From assembly GCF_003347635.1 (NCBI RefSeq), contig NZ_QDFY01000001.1:1112157-1176156 (forward strand): a stretch of DNA of 64,000 bases. Reading direction: 5' to 3'. The DNA is from Sphingosinicella terrae (GTDB taxonomy: Bacteria; Pseudomonadota; Alphaproteobacteria; Sphingomonadales; Sphingomonadaceae). Below are positions 17,010-24,488 of the stretch, piece by piece. Numbering within the stretch: position 1 is the first letter of the stretch; every line of letters starts with the position of its first letter. The notes beneath the pieces were generated by a model that had not been told where the DNA came from, ran no database searches, and worked only from the letters and a program-made list of their open reading frames with translations. The translations under genes and the position numbers were made by a program.

Positions 17010-18337
17010 TCCCTCTCCAGCTTCTCGATGCCGCGAATGACCCGGTCCCACTGCGTCCAATAGGCCTGCATCTGCAGCTCGTTGTCCGGCGCGCTGGACA
17101 GCGTGCGTGGGTCGTCCGTCCAATCCATCCCCTTGGACAGCTCCGACCATTCGACGGGCGTATGCTGCGCCGCGTCCTGGCAGATTTCGAGCATCTCGAT
17201 GTCGTCGGGAGAGCCGAAGCCGGCCGGCCCGAGGAACGAGACGAACTGGTCGAGCCGCATGGCGCGCAGCTCCTCCGACTCCTCGGCCGGCCCCATCGCC
17301 CAGGCGGTGACCTTGATGAAGTCGGGCGCCTCAGGCTCGATATAGCGCACGGTGATCGACATGATGTCGTTGATCACCAGGTTGGGGAAGATAACCAGGT
17401 TCTTCTGGGTATCGGCGATATAGTCGGCCCGCTCCTCGCCGTAGCGCGCGATGAGCTGGGCCCGACGCGCCTCGATCGGCGCCTTGAGGTGCGCGCCCAT
17501 CGACGGCAGCCACTGCGCCACCGGCCGCCCTGTCGGCACGTAGGAATCGAGCACCGCATGGCCCATGCCGAGGCCGCGCGCCGCGCCGCGGGTATTGTAG
17601 CTCGCGATCGTGTCGTCGATCATGCTCGCCGCCGGCGTGCCGGCGAACTGGTCGCGCAGGTGATCGAAATAGGAGGCGTGGACGGACACCAGATGGTAGC
17701 CGTCATAGCTGTTCTCGACGAGCAGCTTGTAATTGGCACGGATCGAATAGCTGTGCTCGCCCGACAGAATCACCTGCTCCGTCTCGGCCTGGTCGCACAC
17801 CGCGTCGATCGCGTCGCGTGCGCCGGCGAGATAGTCGTGAAGGCTGATCGCGTTCGGATTGTAATTGATGAAGTAGAAGTTGCGATAATTCTCCAGGCGC
17901 GGCACCCGCCTGAGATCGAGATGCCCGTCGGCATTCAGGTCTTCGCCATAGCCGCCATTGGCGTTGGTGGTGACCAACTTCCCTTCCGAGCTGAACACCC
18001 AGCCATGATAGGGGCAGCTGAAATTGCGGGCATTGCCGTTGCGCTCACGGCACACCTTGGCACCGCGATGGGTGCAGGTGTTGAAGAAGGCGCCGATCTC
18101 GCCGCTCTTGTCGCGGATGAAGATGATGTCACGCCCGCCGACGCGCCGCGTGACGAAGTCGCCCTTCTTGTTCAGCTCGCTGCCGTGGCCCAGATAGAGC
18201 CAGCATTTGCCAAAGATCAGCGCCTTTTCGCGTTCGAAGATTTCCTGGCTCTTATAAGCGCTCCGGTGAACCCGGAAGCTGCGCTTCTCCGGGTCCGCCT
18301 GGACCAGGGCCCATTGGGGATCTTCCAGTGCCATCAT
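17006..18337 (-). CDS. Ring-hydroxylating dioxygenase alpha subunit (p-cumate 2,3-dioxygenase-like)
   Basis: This catalytic subunit has 443 residues. The Rieske [2Fe-2S] cluster is CTHRGAKVC with C88 and H90, then CPYHGW with C108 and H111. The bridging Asp and mononuclear-iron histidines are in YDGYHLVSVH (D212, H215, H220). N-terminal wording (IFGKCWLYLGHGSEL, GDFVTRRVGGRD) is close to the p-cumate dioxygenase type. It would cis-dihydroxylate an aromatic acid. SD AAGGATAGG precedes the paired ATGs at 18337 and 18334. It has its own promoter gap with a conserved box. Ferredoxin is absent from the window; the reductase at 54136 is a possible partner. Confidence 0.92.
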   Translation of the reverse strand: MMALEDPQWALVQADPEKRSFRVHRSAYKSQEIFEREKALIFGKCWLYLGHGSELNKKGDFVTRRVGGRDIIFIRDKSGEIGAFFNTCTHRGAKVCRERNGNARNFSCPYHGWVFSSEGKLVTTNANGGYGEDLNADGHLDLRRVPRLENYRNFYFINYNPNAISLHDYLAGARDAIDAVCDQAETEQVILSGEHSYSIRANYKLLVENSYDGYHLVSVHASYFDHLRDQFAGTPAASMIDDTIASYNTRGAARGLGMGHAVLDSYVPTGRPVAQWLPSMGAHLKAPIEARRAQLIARYGEERADYIADTQKNLVIFPNLVINDIMSITVRYIEPEAPDFIKVTAWAMGPAEESEELRAMRLDQFVSFLGPAGFGSPDDIEMLEICQDAAQHTPVEWSELSKGMDWTDDPRTLSSAPDNELQMQAYWTQWDRVIRGIEKLERE

Positions 18338-18379
18338 CCTATCCTTCTTGCGTGCTGCCGACGCGATACGCTCTCTTAT

Positions 18380-18398
18380 CGTAAGCTACCGAACTTTT
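18380..18398. promoter_or_regulatory. GTAAGCTA-type promoter box upstream of dioxygenase operon
   Basis: CGTAAGCTACCG (18380-18391) continues as GAACTTTT, in the 71-base gap before the dioxygenase alpha gene (start 18337). GTAAGCTACCGAACTTTT matches 14 of 18 positions of GTAAGCTAGGGTACTTTC at 52822-52839. It also matches the reverse complement of the core at 8584-8596 with one inserted base. A shared operator is inferred. Confidence 0.5.
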
Positions 18399-18408
18399 CA
18401 AGGTCCAG

Positions 18409-19338
18409 CTAAGCCCCTGCCGTCAGGACGATCTTTCCGCGGACATGTCCGCTCTGGCTGAGCCGATGCGCGTCAGCAACCTGTTCGAGCGGCATCATCG
18501 CGGAGACGACCGGCCGCAGCTTTCCGGCCTCCACGAGCGCGGCGATCTCCCGCAATTGCTCGCCGTTTGGGCGCACCCGTGCCTTGATGATTTTCAGCCC
18601 GCCCTCCTCCGCGAGGGCCGCGGCGTCGGCGCCGCCGGCGATCCTGACCACCGTTCCCCCTCTACGGACCAAAGACCAGAGCCGGAGGGCGTCCTGATCG
18701 CCGACCAGGTCGAGCAGCAGGTCGATGTCCTGAGGATAGCCGGAGACGGGGCTCTGCCTGAAATCCACCACCTCGTCGGCACCCAGCCCACGGACGAAAT
18801 CCGCATTCTTCTGCGACGCCGTCGCGACCACCTGGGCGCCCTTGGCCTTGGCGATCTGGACGGCCACCGTGCCCACGCCGCCGGCCGCATTGTGAACGAG
18901 GATACGGGCATCGGCTAGATCGCGCCCGTCACCGAGAAGCCCCTGCCACGCGGTGAGCGCCACCAGTGGCAGGGAGGCCGCTTCGGCGAAGCTCAGACCG
19001 GCGGGCTTGGGCGCGGCGATCTCCGCGCTGGCCACGATCCGTTCGGCATAGGCGCCCACCAGGCCGAGCAACGCAAAGACCTCGTCGCCCACGCCGAATT
19101 CGGACACGCCTTCGCCGACGGCCGCGATCGTGCCGGCAACGTCGCCGCCCAGCACGAGCGGCATCGGATATTGGACGATGGCCTTGGCGGCCCCGCTGCG
19201 GATCTTCCAGTCGACCGGATTGACGCTCGTCGCCGCCACGTCGATCAGCACTTCGCCCGGTCCGGGACTGGGGTCGGCGACATCCTCGACGCGGAGCATT
19301 TCCGGGCCGCCATAATCATGAATGCGTACTGCCTTCAT
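18409..19338 (-). CDS. NAD(P)H:quinone oxidoreductase-type MDR protein
   Basis: This zinc-less medium-chain reductase has 309 residues from ATG 19338 (MKAVRIHDYGGPE), with GGGAGAAAG upstream. It shows NPVDWKIRSG, GGDVAGTI and the cofactor loop HNAAGGVGTVAVQIAKAKG (about 158-176). It would reduce a quinone or an activated double bond with NADPH. It follows an SDR gene with a 22-base gap and precedes the dioxygenase promoter gap. The substrate is unknown; detoxifying quinones formed from catechols is one plausible role. Confidence 0.87.
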   Translation of the reverse strand: MKAVRIHDYGGPEMLRVEDVADPSPGPGEVLIDVAATSVNPVDWKIRSGAAKAIVQYPMPLVLGGDVAGTIAAVGEGVSEFGVGDEVFALLGLVGAYAERIVASAEIAAPKPAGLSFAEAASLPLVALTAWQGLLGDGRDLADARILVHNAAGGVGTVAVQIAKAKGAQVVATASQKNADFVRGLGADEVVDFRQSPVSGYPQDIDLLLDLVGDQDALRLWSLVRRGGTVVRIAGGADAAALAEEGGLKIIKARVRPNGEQLREIAALVEAGKLRPVVSAMMPLEQVADAHRLSQSGHVRGKIVLTAGA

Positions 19339-19360
19339 CGCGCTTTCTCCCGCCGCCGGC

Positions 19361-20266
19361 TCAGGGCATCTGCCAGGTGTCGCGCTCGATGCCCTGGTTG
19401 TAGCGGGTCGCCGCCAGAACATGGCGCAGCCGTTCGCCGAGCTCGCCGGGGTCCCGGCTGGCCTCGGCCTTCGGTCCGTGCCTCCATCCTTCCGCAAGCG
19501 AGTAGCCGAAGCCCCAGACCTCGCCGAAGACACGGCCGGTGACGTCCTTGGCCTCCGCGCTGGACAGCCAGGTGACGAGGGCAGCGATCCATTCCGGATC
19601 GCGGCGAAGGAGCATCTCCCCTTCCACCTCGCGCAGCCCCTCCGTCATCCGCGTCTGCGCCCGCGGCGCGATGGCATTGACGGTCACGCCAATCCGCTGA
19701 AGCTCGCGAGCGACGATGACGGTGAAGGAAGCGACGCCGGCCTTCGCCGCGCCGTAATTGGCCTGGCCGATATTGCCGAACAGCCCCGAGCCCGACGACG
19801 TATTGATGATGCGGGCATCGCGCTGCCGGCCGGCCTTGCTCTCGCGGCGCCAGTAATTCGCCGCATGGTGGGTCGGCGCGAAGGTACCCTTGAGGTGGAC
19901 CTTGATGACCGAGTCCCAATCCTCCTCGGTCATGTTGACCATCATCCGGTCGCGCAGGATGCCGGCATTGTTGACCAGCACGTCGAGATGGCCGAAGCGC
20001 TCGATCGAGGTCTCCACCATCGCCTGCGCTTGGGCCCAGTCGGAGACGTCGGATCCATCCGCATACGCCTCGCCGCCCGCAGCGACGATCTCCTCGACCA
20101 CCTGCTGAGCGGGCGAGAGGTCCGCTCCTTCCCCGCTCGTCGTCGAGCCGAGATCGTTGACCACCACCTTGGCGCCATGAGCCGCCAGCATGACCGCGTA
20201 AGCGCGGCCGACGCCGCGGCCCGCACCCGTCACGATGGCTACACGTCCTTCGCACAGCTTCGTCAT
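19361..20266 (-). CDS. SDR dehydrogenase of the 17beta-HSD4/MFE-2 type
   Basis: This 301-residue short-chain dehydrogenase shows the N-terminal pattern of peroxisomal multifunctional enzyme 2: RVAIVTGAGRGVGRAYA, VVVNDLG, NNAGILRDRM and the active site SGSGLFGNIGQANYGAAKAG. MFE-2 dehydrogenases oxidise (3R)-hydroxyacyl-CoA. Together with the stand-alone hydratase-2 at 28511 this would rebuild MFE-2 from separate genes. The C-terminal 60 residues beyond the core (GLREVEGEMLLRR onward) are usual for this branch. ATG 20266 follows GGGGAAG. It diverges from the gene at 20418. Confidence 0.86.
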   Translation of the reverse strand: MTKLCEGRVAIVTGAGRGVGRAYAVMLAAHGAKVVVNDLGSTTSGEGADLSPAQQVVEEIVAAGGEAYADGSDVSDWAQAQAMVETSIERFGHLDVLVNNAGILRDRMMVNMTEEDWDSVIKVHLKGTFAPTHHAANYWRRESKAGRQRDARIINTSSGSGLFGNIGQANYGAAKAGVASFTVIVARELQRIGVTVNAIAPRAQTRMTEGLREVEGEMLLRRDPEWIAALVTWLSSAEAKDVTGRVFGEVWGFGYSLAEGWRHGPKAEASRDPGELGERLRHVLAATRYNQGIERDTWQMP

Positions 20267-20311
20267 ATTCTTCCCCAGTCACTGCCGGCCTGACCCGGCT
20301 CCAAAAATAGA

Positions 20312-20349
20312 AAGCATGCTTACTGTCATATTGCAAACCACTTTTGCAA
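20312..20349. promoter_or_regulatory. Divergent promoter elements (AAGCATGCTT palindrome, TTGCAA repeats)
   Basis: The 151-base gap 20267-20417 separates the SDR (minus) from the CrtC-like gene (plus). It contains the palindrome AAGCATGCTT (20312-20321) followed by ACTGTCA. Two direct copies of TTGCAA follow (20331-20336 and 20344-20349), spaced 13 bases. GCATGC also occurs in the gaps near 8570, 35297 and 41110. Operator function is inferred. Confidence 0.4.
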
Positions 20350-20417
20350 CCGGTTATGTAGACGGAGCGGAGGGGTGCGGACCGCCGCGACGATCATCGG
20401 AAGCGGGAGATGAGGCG

Positions 20418-21659
20418 ATGACCGAACAGGATTTCGAGCGGATGCCGCTGACGCCGTATGACGAGTATCCCGTCCACGCCACGCCCTATCCGATGAGCTA
20501 CGTGCCCAACACGGACTATGCCTGGGACGATGGCTACTTCTTCATGATCTACGACCTCGATGCCGGCATCCAGATGTGGAACGGCATGAGGATCGCCCCG
20601 AACAGCAACATCATCGGCGGGCATAGCGCGTTCAATGTCCGGGGCGTCCAGCGCACGCTCAGGCTCAGCCGGATCTGGCGGGACGATTTCAGCGTGGCGA
20701 TCGGCCCGCTCCGCTACGAGTTCATCGAGCCGCTGCGCGCCACCCGGATGGTGCTCGAGCCGAACGAATCCGGGATGAGCTACGACCTCGTCTGGCGCGG
20801 GCTCGCGCCGCCCCACCTGTCGGCGCACCACCGGGCGGTTCGCAACGGCCGCTTCACCACGGATCAGAGCCGCTACAACCAGGTCGGGACCGCCACCGGC
20901 TGGCTGGAGATCGACGGCGAACGGACGATCATCGACGAGGCCCGGCCCTGGGGCGGCTCACGCGACCGGTCATGGGGCGTCTACGAAAGCCGCCCGCCCC
21001 TGCTCGGGCCCGGCAAGTGGCTGCCCCCCGCGCCGCCGCCGCCGATCGCTCGCGCGCTGCGCTTCTCCTGCTTTCTCGAGAGCGAGGGCTTCTCGTCCTA
21101 TTTCCATTTCCATGAAGGACCGGAGGGCGAGAACGTCCCGCTCAACGACGCGTTCGGCACGCCGTTCGAGGGATGGATCAATCATGGCTGGGACGGCCCG
21201 GAGCTGAAGCTCGTCGGCCACCGCCACGCCCTCGCCTGGCGGCCGGGGACGCGCTCGATGACCTCGGGCACCGTGGTCATCACCGACGAGAAGGGCGGCG
21301 ACTGGACGCTGGAGATGGAGGTGAAGCTCCCGCCACATGTGCTCGGGACGATCGGCTATCATGTCGGCGCCTGGCGCGACGGCGGCACCATCCACACTTA
21401 TCATGGCGCCAGCCCGGCCCTCGAATGGGACGAGTTCGATTTCTCCAGCCAGCCTTGCGACCATGTCTTCCCGGGCACTGGGGAAACCCGAAAGCTGTTC
21501 GGCGTGGAGCATCTGGCGGCCGTCCGCGTGACCGCGCCGGACGGGTCCGTCACCGTTGGACGCGCTCAGATCGAGATTTTCCTGAACGGCCGCTACGCGC
21601 CCTATGGCTTCGAGGGGCAATCCGACCAGGGCGGCCTGACCGGCCGCGGCATCGCCTGA
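20418..21659 (+). CDS. CrtC/AttH-like lipocalin-fold protein, paralogue of the 7372 gene
   Basis: This soluble protein has 413 residues from ATG 20418 (MTEQDFERMP), in good spacing after GGGAGATGAGG. The core IIDEARPWGGSRDRSWGVY parallels WFGWRDHSWGVR of the protein at 7372. Both have LRYEFIEPLRATRMVLEP / LRLEIVEPFRELRFVLEP strands and end in GFEG. It differs by a proline-rich loop (WLPPAPPPPIARAL) in the middle. Function is unknown; relatives act on carotenoid- or terpenoid-like molecules or are uncharacterised. The SnoaL-like gene follows after 10 bases. Confidence 0.74.
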   Translation: MTEQDFERMPLTPYDEYPVHATPYPMSYVPNTDYAWDDGYFFMIYDLDAGIQMWNGMRIAPNSNIIGGHSAFNVRGVQRTLRLSRIWRDDFSVAIGPLRYEFIEPLRATRMVLEPNESGMSYDLVWRGLAPPHLSAHHRAVRNGRFTTDQSRYNQVGTATGWLEIDGERTIIDEARPWGGSRDRSWGVYESRPPLLGPGKWLPPAPPPPIARALRFSCFLESEGFSSYFHFHEGPEGENVPLNDAFGTPFEGWINHGWDGPELKLVGHRHALAWRPGTRSMTSGTVVITDEKGGDWTLEMEVKLPPHVLGTIGYHVGAWRDGGTIHTYHGASPALEWDEFDFSSQPCDHVFPGTGETRKLFGVEHLAAVRVTAPDGSVTVGRAQIEIFLNGRYAPYGFEGQSDQGGLTGRGIA

Positions 21660-21669
21660 ATCCCGACCA

Positions 21670-22086
21670 ATGGAAACTGAAATGAACCATATCGACGCCG
21701 AGGCGGTGGCCCGCGGCTTCTTCGATGCCTGGGCCAGTCATGATCTCGAGAAGGTGATGGCGTTCGTCGCACCCGACTGCGTCTTCGTGAACGGCGCGGT
21801 GAACGTGCTTCGGGGCGCGGACGAGATCCGTGCCATGTATGCCCCCTATTTCGAGGCCTGCCGCGCGATCGCCTTCAAGGTGACGGCGATCGCGACAGCA
21901 AGGGACGGACGCACGGTGCTCAGCGAACGGGTCGACGTGCTCGACTATGGGGACCGACAGCTCGACATTCCCGTCGCCGGGGCAGTCGTCGTCGAGGATG
22001 GCCTCATCACGCAGATCCGCGACTATTTCGATTTCGGATCGCTCCAGGCGCAGCGAGCCGACGAGCCCACGGCCCCAGGCAGTTGA
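21670..22086 (+). CDS. SnoaL-like (NTF2-fold) protein, single domain
   Basis: This 138-residue NTF2-fold protein has FFDAWASHDLEKVMAFVAPDCVF at its N-terminus, as in limonene-epoxide-hydrolase/SnoaL-like families. The catalytic residues of limonene epoxide hydrolase cannot be assigned with confidence. It may be an isomerase, hydrolase or binding protein. ATG 21670 and ATG 21682 are both possible, each with weak ribosome sites, so coupling to the preceding gene is likely. A SnoaL protein next to a CrtC-like protein also occurs at 7372-9415. Confidence 0.74.
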   Translation: METEMNHIDAEAVARGFFDAWASHDLEKVMAFVAPDCVFVNGAVNVLRGADEIRAMYAPYFEACRAIAFKVTAIATARDGRTVLSERVDVLDYGDRQLDIPVAGAVVVEDGLITQIRDYFDFGSLQAQRADEPTAPGS

Positions 22087-22089
22087 CAT

Positions 22090-22103
22090 TGTACGCACGT
22101 GTA
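22090..22103. promoter_or_regulatory. Near-palindromic GTACGCACGTGTA element before acyl-CoA dehydrogenase operon
   Basis: The 68-base gap 22087-22154 contains TGTACGCACGTGTA, whose inner 12 bases are palindromic at 10 positions. TTGACA (22083-22088) lies just upstream but no well-spaced -10 box is evident. The GTACG word recurs in the gaps near 1790, 35330, 45105, 52876 and 61570. Regulatory function is inferred. Confidence 0.3.
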
Positions 22104-22154
22104 TTATTCGTCAGCTGTCAGTAAACGACGCATACCAAAGGAGTCGCAGGGGCG

Positions 22155-23300
22155 ATGATCCCGAGATCCATCTTTACCGAGGAGCATGAGCTCTACCGGG
22201 ATTCCGTGCGTCGGTTCATCGCCACCGAGATCACCCCGCACCACCGGCAGTGGGAAAAGGAAGGGAAGGTTTCGAGAGAGGTCTGGCTGAAGGCCGGCGC
22301 CGCCGGCTTCCTCTGTTCCAACGCCCCGGCCGAATTCGGCGGTGCCGGAGCCGACTTCAAATATAATGCGATCTTCACGGAGGAACTGGGGCGGGCGGGC
22401 GCCACCGGTCCCGGTTTTGCCGTCCATTCCGACATGGCGGCGAGCTACATCCTCAATTTCGGCAGCCCCGAACAGAAAGCCGAATGGCTGCCGAAGATGA
22501 TCTCCGGCGAGGCCATAGCAGCGATCGCGCTGACCGAGCCCGGCGCGGGCAGCGACCTCAAGGCGATCAAGACGACGGCCGTTCGCGAAGGCGACGATTA
22601 TGTGATCAACGGCCAGAAGGTCTATATCTCGAACGGGCAGCTGTGCGACCTCGTCATCCTGGCGTGCAAGACCGACAGCCAGGCGGGCGCCCGCGGGATG
22701 ACCTTCATCATCGTCGAGACCGATCGGCCCGGCTTCGAGCGGGGCCGCAATCTCGAAAAACTCGGCCTCAAGGCCCAGGACACGTCGGAACTGTTCTTCA
22801 CCGACGTCCGGGTGCCGGTCGCCAACCGGATCGGCGAGGAAGGCCAGGGCTTCGCCATCGCCATGCACAACCTGGCCGAAGAGCGGCTCAGCATAGCCGT
22901 CTCCGCAATCGGCGCCTGCGAGGGTATCCTCGATTACACCATCGCCTATACCAAGGAGCGGAAGGTCTTCGGCCAGAGCGTCGCCGAGTTCCAGAATACC
23001 CGCTTCAAGATCGCCGAACTCATGGCCCAGACGCAGGCGCTGCGCGTCTTCGTCGACCGGTGCGTCGAGCTGGCGGTGGACAAGTCGCTCGATCCGACCA
23101 CGGCGGCGATGGCGAAGATGCTGGCCGGCGAGCTCCAGTGCCGCGTCGCCGACGAATGCCTGCAATTCTATGGCGGGTACGGCTACATGATGGAGTATCA
23201 GATCGCCCACGCCTATCTCGATGCCCGCATCCGGCGCATCGCCGGCGGGTCTTCGGAGGTGATGCGCGAGATCATCAGCCGCAAGGTCTTCGGGCGATGA
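22155..23300 (+). CDS. Acyl-CoA dehydrogenase
   Basis: This FAD enzyme of 381 residues oxidises an acyl-CoA to the 2-enoyl-CoA and passes electrons to ETF. Family motifs are ALTEPGAGSDLKAIKTTA, YVINGQKVYISNG, EERKVFGQ-type helix (YTKERKVFGQ) and YGGYGYMMEY. The MCAD-type catalytic Glu near the C-terminus is replaced (IAGGSSEVMR). Glu at the isovaleryl/long-chain position is present (NLAEERLSIA). ATG 22155 starts the gene; the next dehydrogenase overlaps as ATGA, suggesting a complex of the two products. Confidence 0.92.
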   Translation: MIPRSIFTEEHELYRDSVRRFIATEITPHHRQWEKEGKVSREVWLKAGAAGFLCSNAPAEFGGAGADFKYNAIFTEELGRAGATGPGFAVHSDMAASYILNFGSPEQKAEWLPKMISGEAIAAIALTEPGAGSDLKAIKTTAVREGDDYVINGQKVYISNGQLCDLVILACKTDSQAGARGMTFIIVETDRPGFERGRNLEKLGLKAQDTSELFFTDVRVPVANRIGEEGQGFAIAMHNLAEERLSIAVSAIGACEGILDYTIAYTKERKVFGQSVAEFQNTRFKIAELMAQTQALRVFVDRCVELAVDKSLDPTTAAMAKMLAGELQCRVADECLQFYGGYGYMMEYQIAHAYLDARIRRIAGGSSEVMREIISRKVFGR

Positions 23301-24472
23301 GCGCCGCCGACCAGCTGGACGACGAGCACAATCAGGCGATCGTCGATGGCGTGAAGGCGGTCTGCGACCGGTTCGACGACGAGTATTGGACCCGCTGCGA
23401 GGACGAGAAGAGCTTCCCCTTCGAGTTCCACAAAGCGATGGCCGAGGGCGGATGGCTGGGCATTACCATGCCCGAGGAAGCGGGCGGCTCGGCACTTGGG
23501 GTCACCCAGGCCGCCTTGATGATGCATACGGTGACGTCGAGCGCCGGCGGCTATTCCGCGGCAAGCGCCATCCACCTCAACCTGTTCGGGCCGCACGCGA
23601 TCGTCGTCTTCGGGACTCCGGAGCAGAAGGAACGGATGCTGAAGCCGCTGGTCGCCGGCACCGAGCGCGCCTGCTTCGGGGTGACCGAGCCCGATGCCGG
23701 CCTCGACACCACCAGCATCAAGACTTTCGCCACCAAGGTCCCGGGCGGCTATCGGGTCTCCGGCCGCAAGATCTGGACGTCGTCGGGTCAGGTGGCGGAC
23801 AAGATCGTCCTGCTGACGCGGACCACCCCGAAGGAGCAGTGCAAGCGCCCGACGGATGGAATGACGCTCTTCTATACCGACCTCGACCGGTCGGAAGTCG
23901 AGGTCCGCCGCATCCCGAAGATGGGGCGAAACGCGGTCGACTCGAACGCCACCTTCCTCGACGACTATTTCGTGCCCGACGAGGACCGGATCGGCGAGGA
24001 GGGCAAGGGCTTCCACTACATCCTGCACAGCCTCAACCCCGAGCGCATCCTGGTCGGGATCGAGGCGGTGGGCCTCGGCCGCGGCGCGCTCGAGCGGGCC
24101 GCCGGCTATGCTCGTGAGCGAAAGGTCTTCGGCCGGCTGATCGGCGAGAATCAGGGGATCCAGCACCCGCTCGCGGAAAACTGGGCCTATCTGGAGTCCG
24201 CTTACTGGATGATCATGCGCGCCGCGCAGCTCTACGACGCCGGCAAGCCCTGTGGCGCGGAGGCGAATGCCGGCAAGTTCCTGGGCGCGCGGGCGGCCTT
24301 CGACGCCTGCACGCGCGCGGTCATGACCCATGGCGGAATGGGCTATGCGAAGGAGTATCAGGTCGAGCGCCTGTTCCGCGAATCGATCCTTCTGCGGATC
24401 GCGCCGATCACCGAGCAGCTGATCCTCTCCTTCATCGCCGAGAAGGTGCTCGACCTTCCCAAATCCTACTGA
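23297..24472 (+). CDS. Acyl-CoA dehydrogenase, second of an overlapping pair
   Basis: The 391-residue acyl-CoA dehydrogenase starts at ATG 23297, overlapping the previous stop by four bases. Motifs: GVTEPDAGLDTTSIKT, GRKIWTSSG, ARERKVFGRLIGENQ and MTHGGMGYAKEYQVERLFRE. Glu is present in the isovaleryl-CoA-dehydrogenase position (LNPERILVG); the C-terminal MCAD position reads IAPITEQL. Overlap with the first dehydrogenase resembles heteromeric alpha2beta2 dehydrogenases of steroid side-chain breakdown, although here both chains keep the Glu. A lipid-tail or branched acyl-CoA substrate is inferred. Confidence 0.92.
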   Translation: MSAADQLDDEHNQAIVDGVKAVCDRFDDEYWTRCEDEKSFPFEFHKAMAEGGWLGITMPEEAGGSALGVTQAALMMHTVTSSAGGYSAASAIHLNLFGPHAIVVFGTPEQKERMLKPLVAGTERACFGVTEPDAGLDTTSIKTFATKVPGGYRVSGRKIWTSSGQVADKIVLLTRTTPKEQCKRPTDGMTLFYTDLDRSEVEVRRIPKMGRNAVDSNATFLDDYFVPDEDRIGEEGKGFHYILHSLNPERILVGIEAVGLGRGALERAAGYARERKVFGRLIGENQGIQHPLAENWAYLESAYWMIMRAAQLYDAGKPCGAEANAGKFLGARAAFDACTRAVMTHGGMGYAKEYQVERLFRESILLRIAPITEQLILSFIAEKVLDLPKSY

Positions 24473-24488
24473 CGACGACGGGAAAACC

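Noticed and set aside
22083..22108. Sigma-70-like promoter TTGACA with TATTAT
   Set aside because: The spacer is only about 13 bases, too short for a normal promoter; kept only as a possible regulatory word.
22484..23296. N-terminal extension of the second acyl-CoA dehydrogenase
   Set aside because: The extension is the shadow of the preceding dehydrogenase; the ATGA overlap at 23297 and the normal family length fix the start there.
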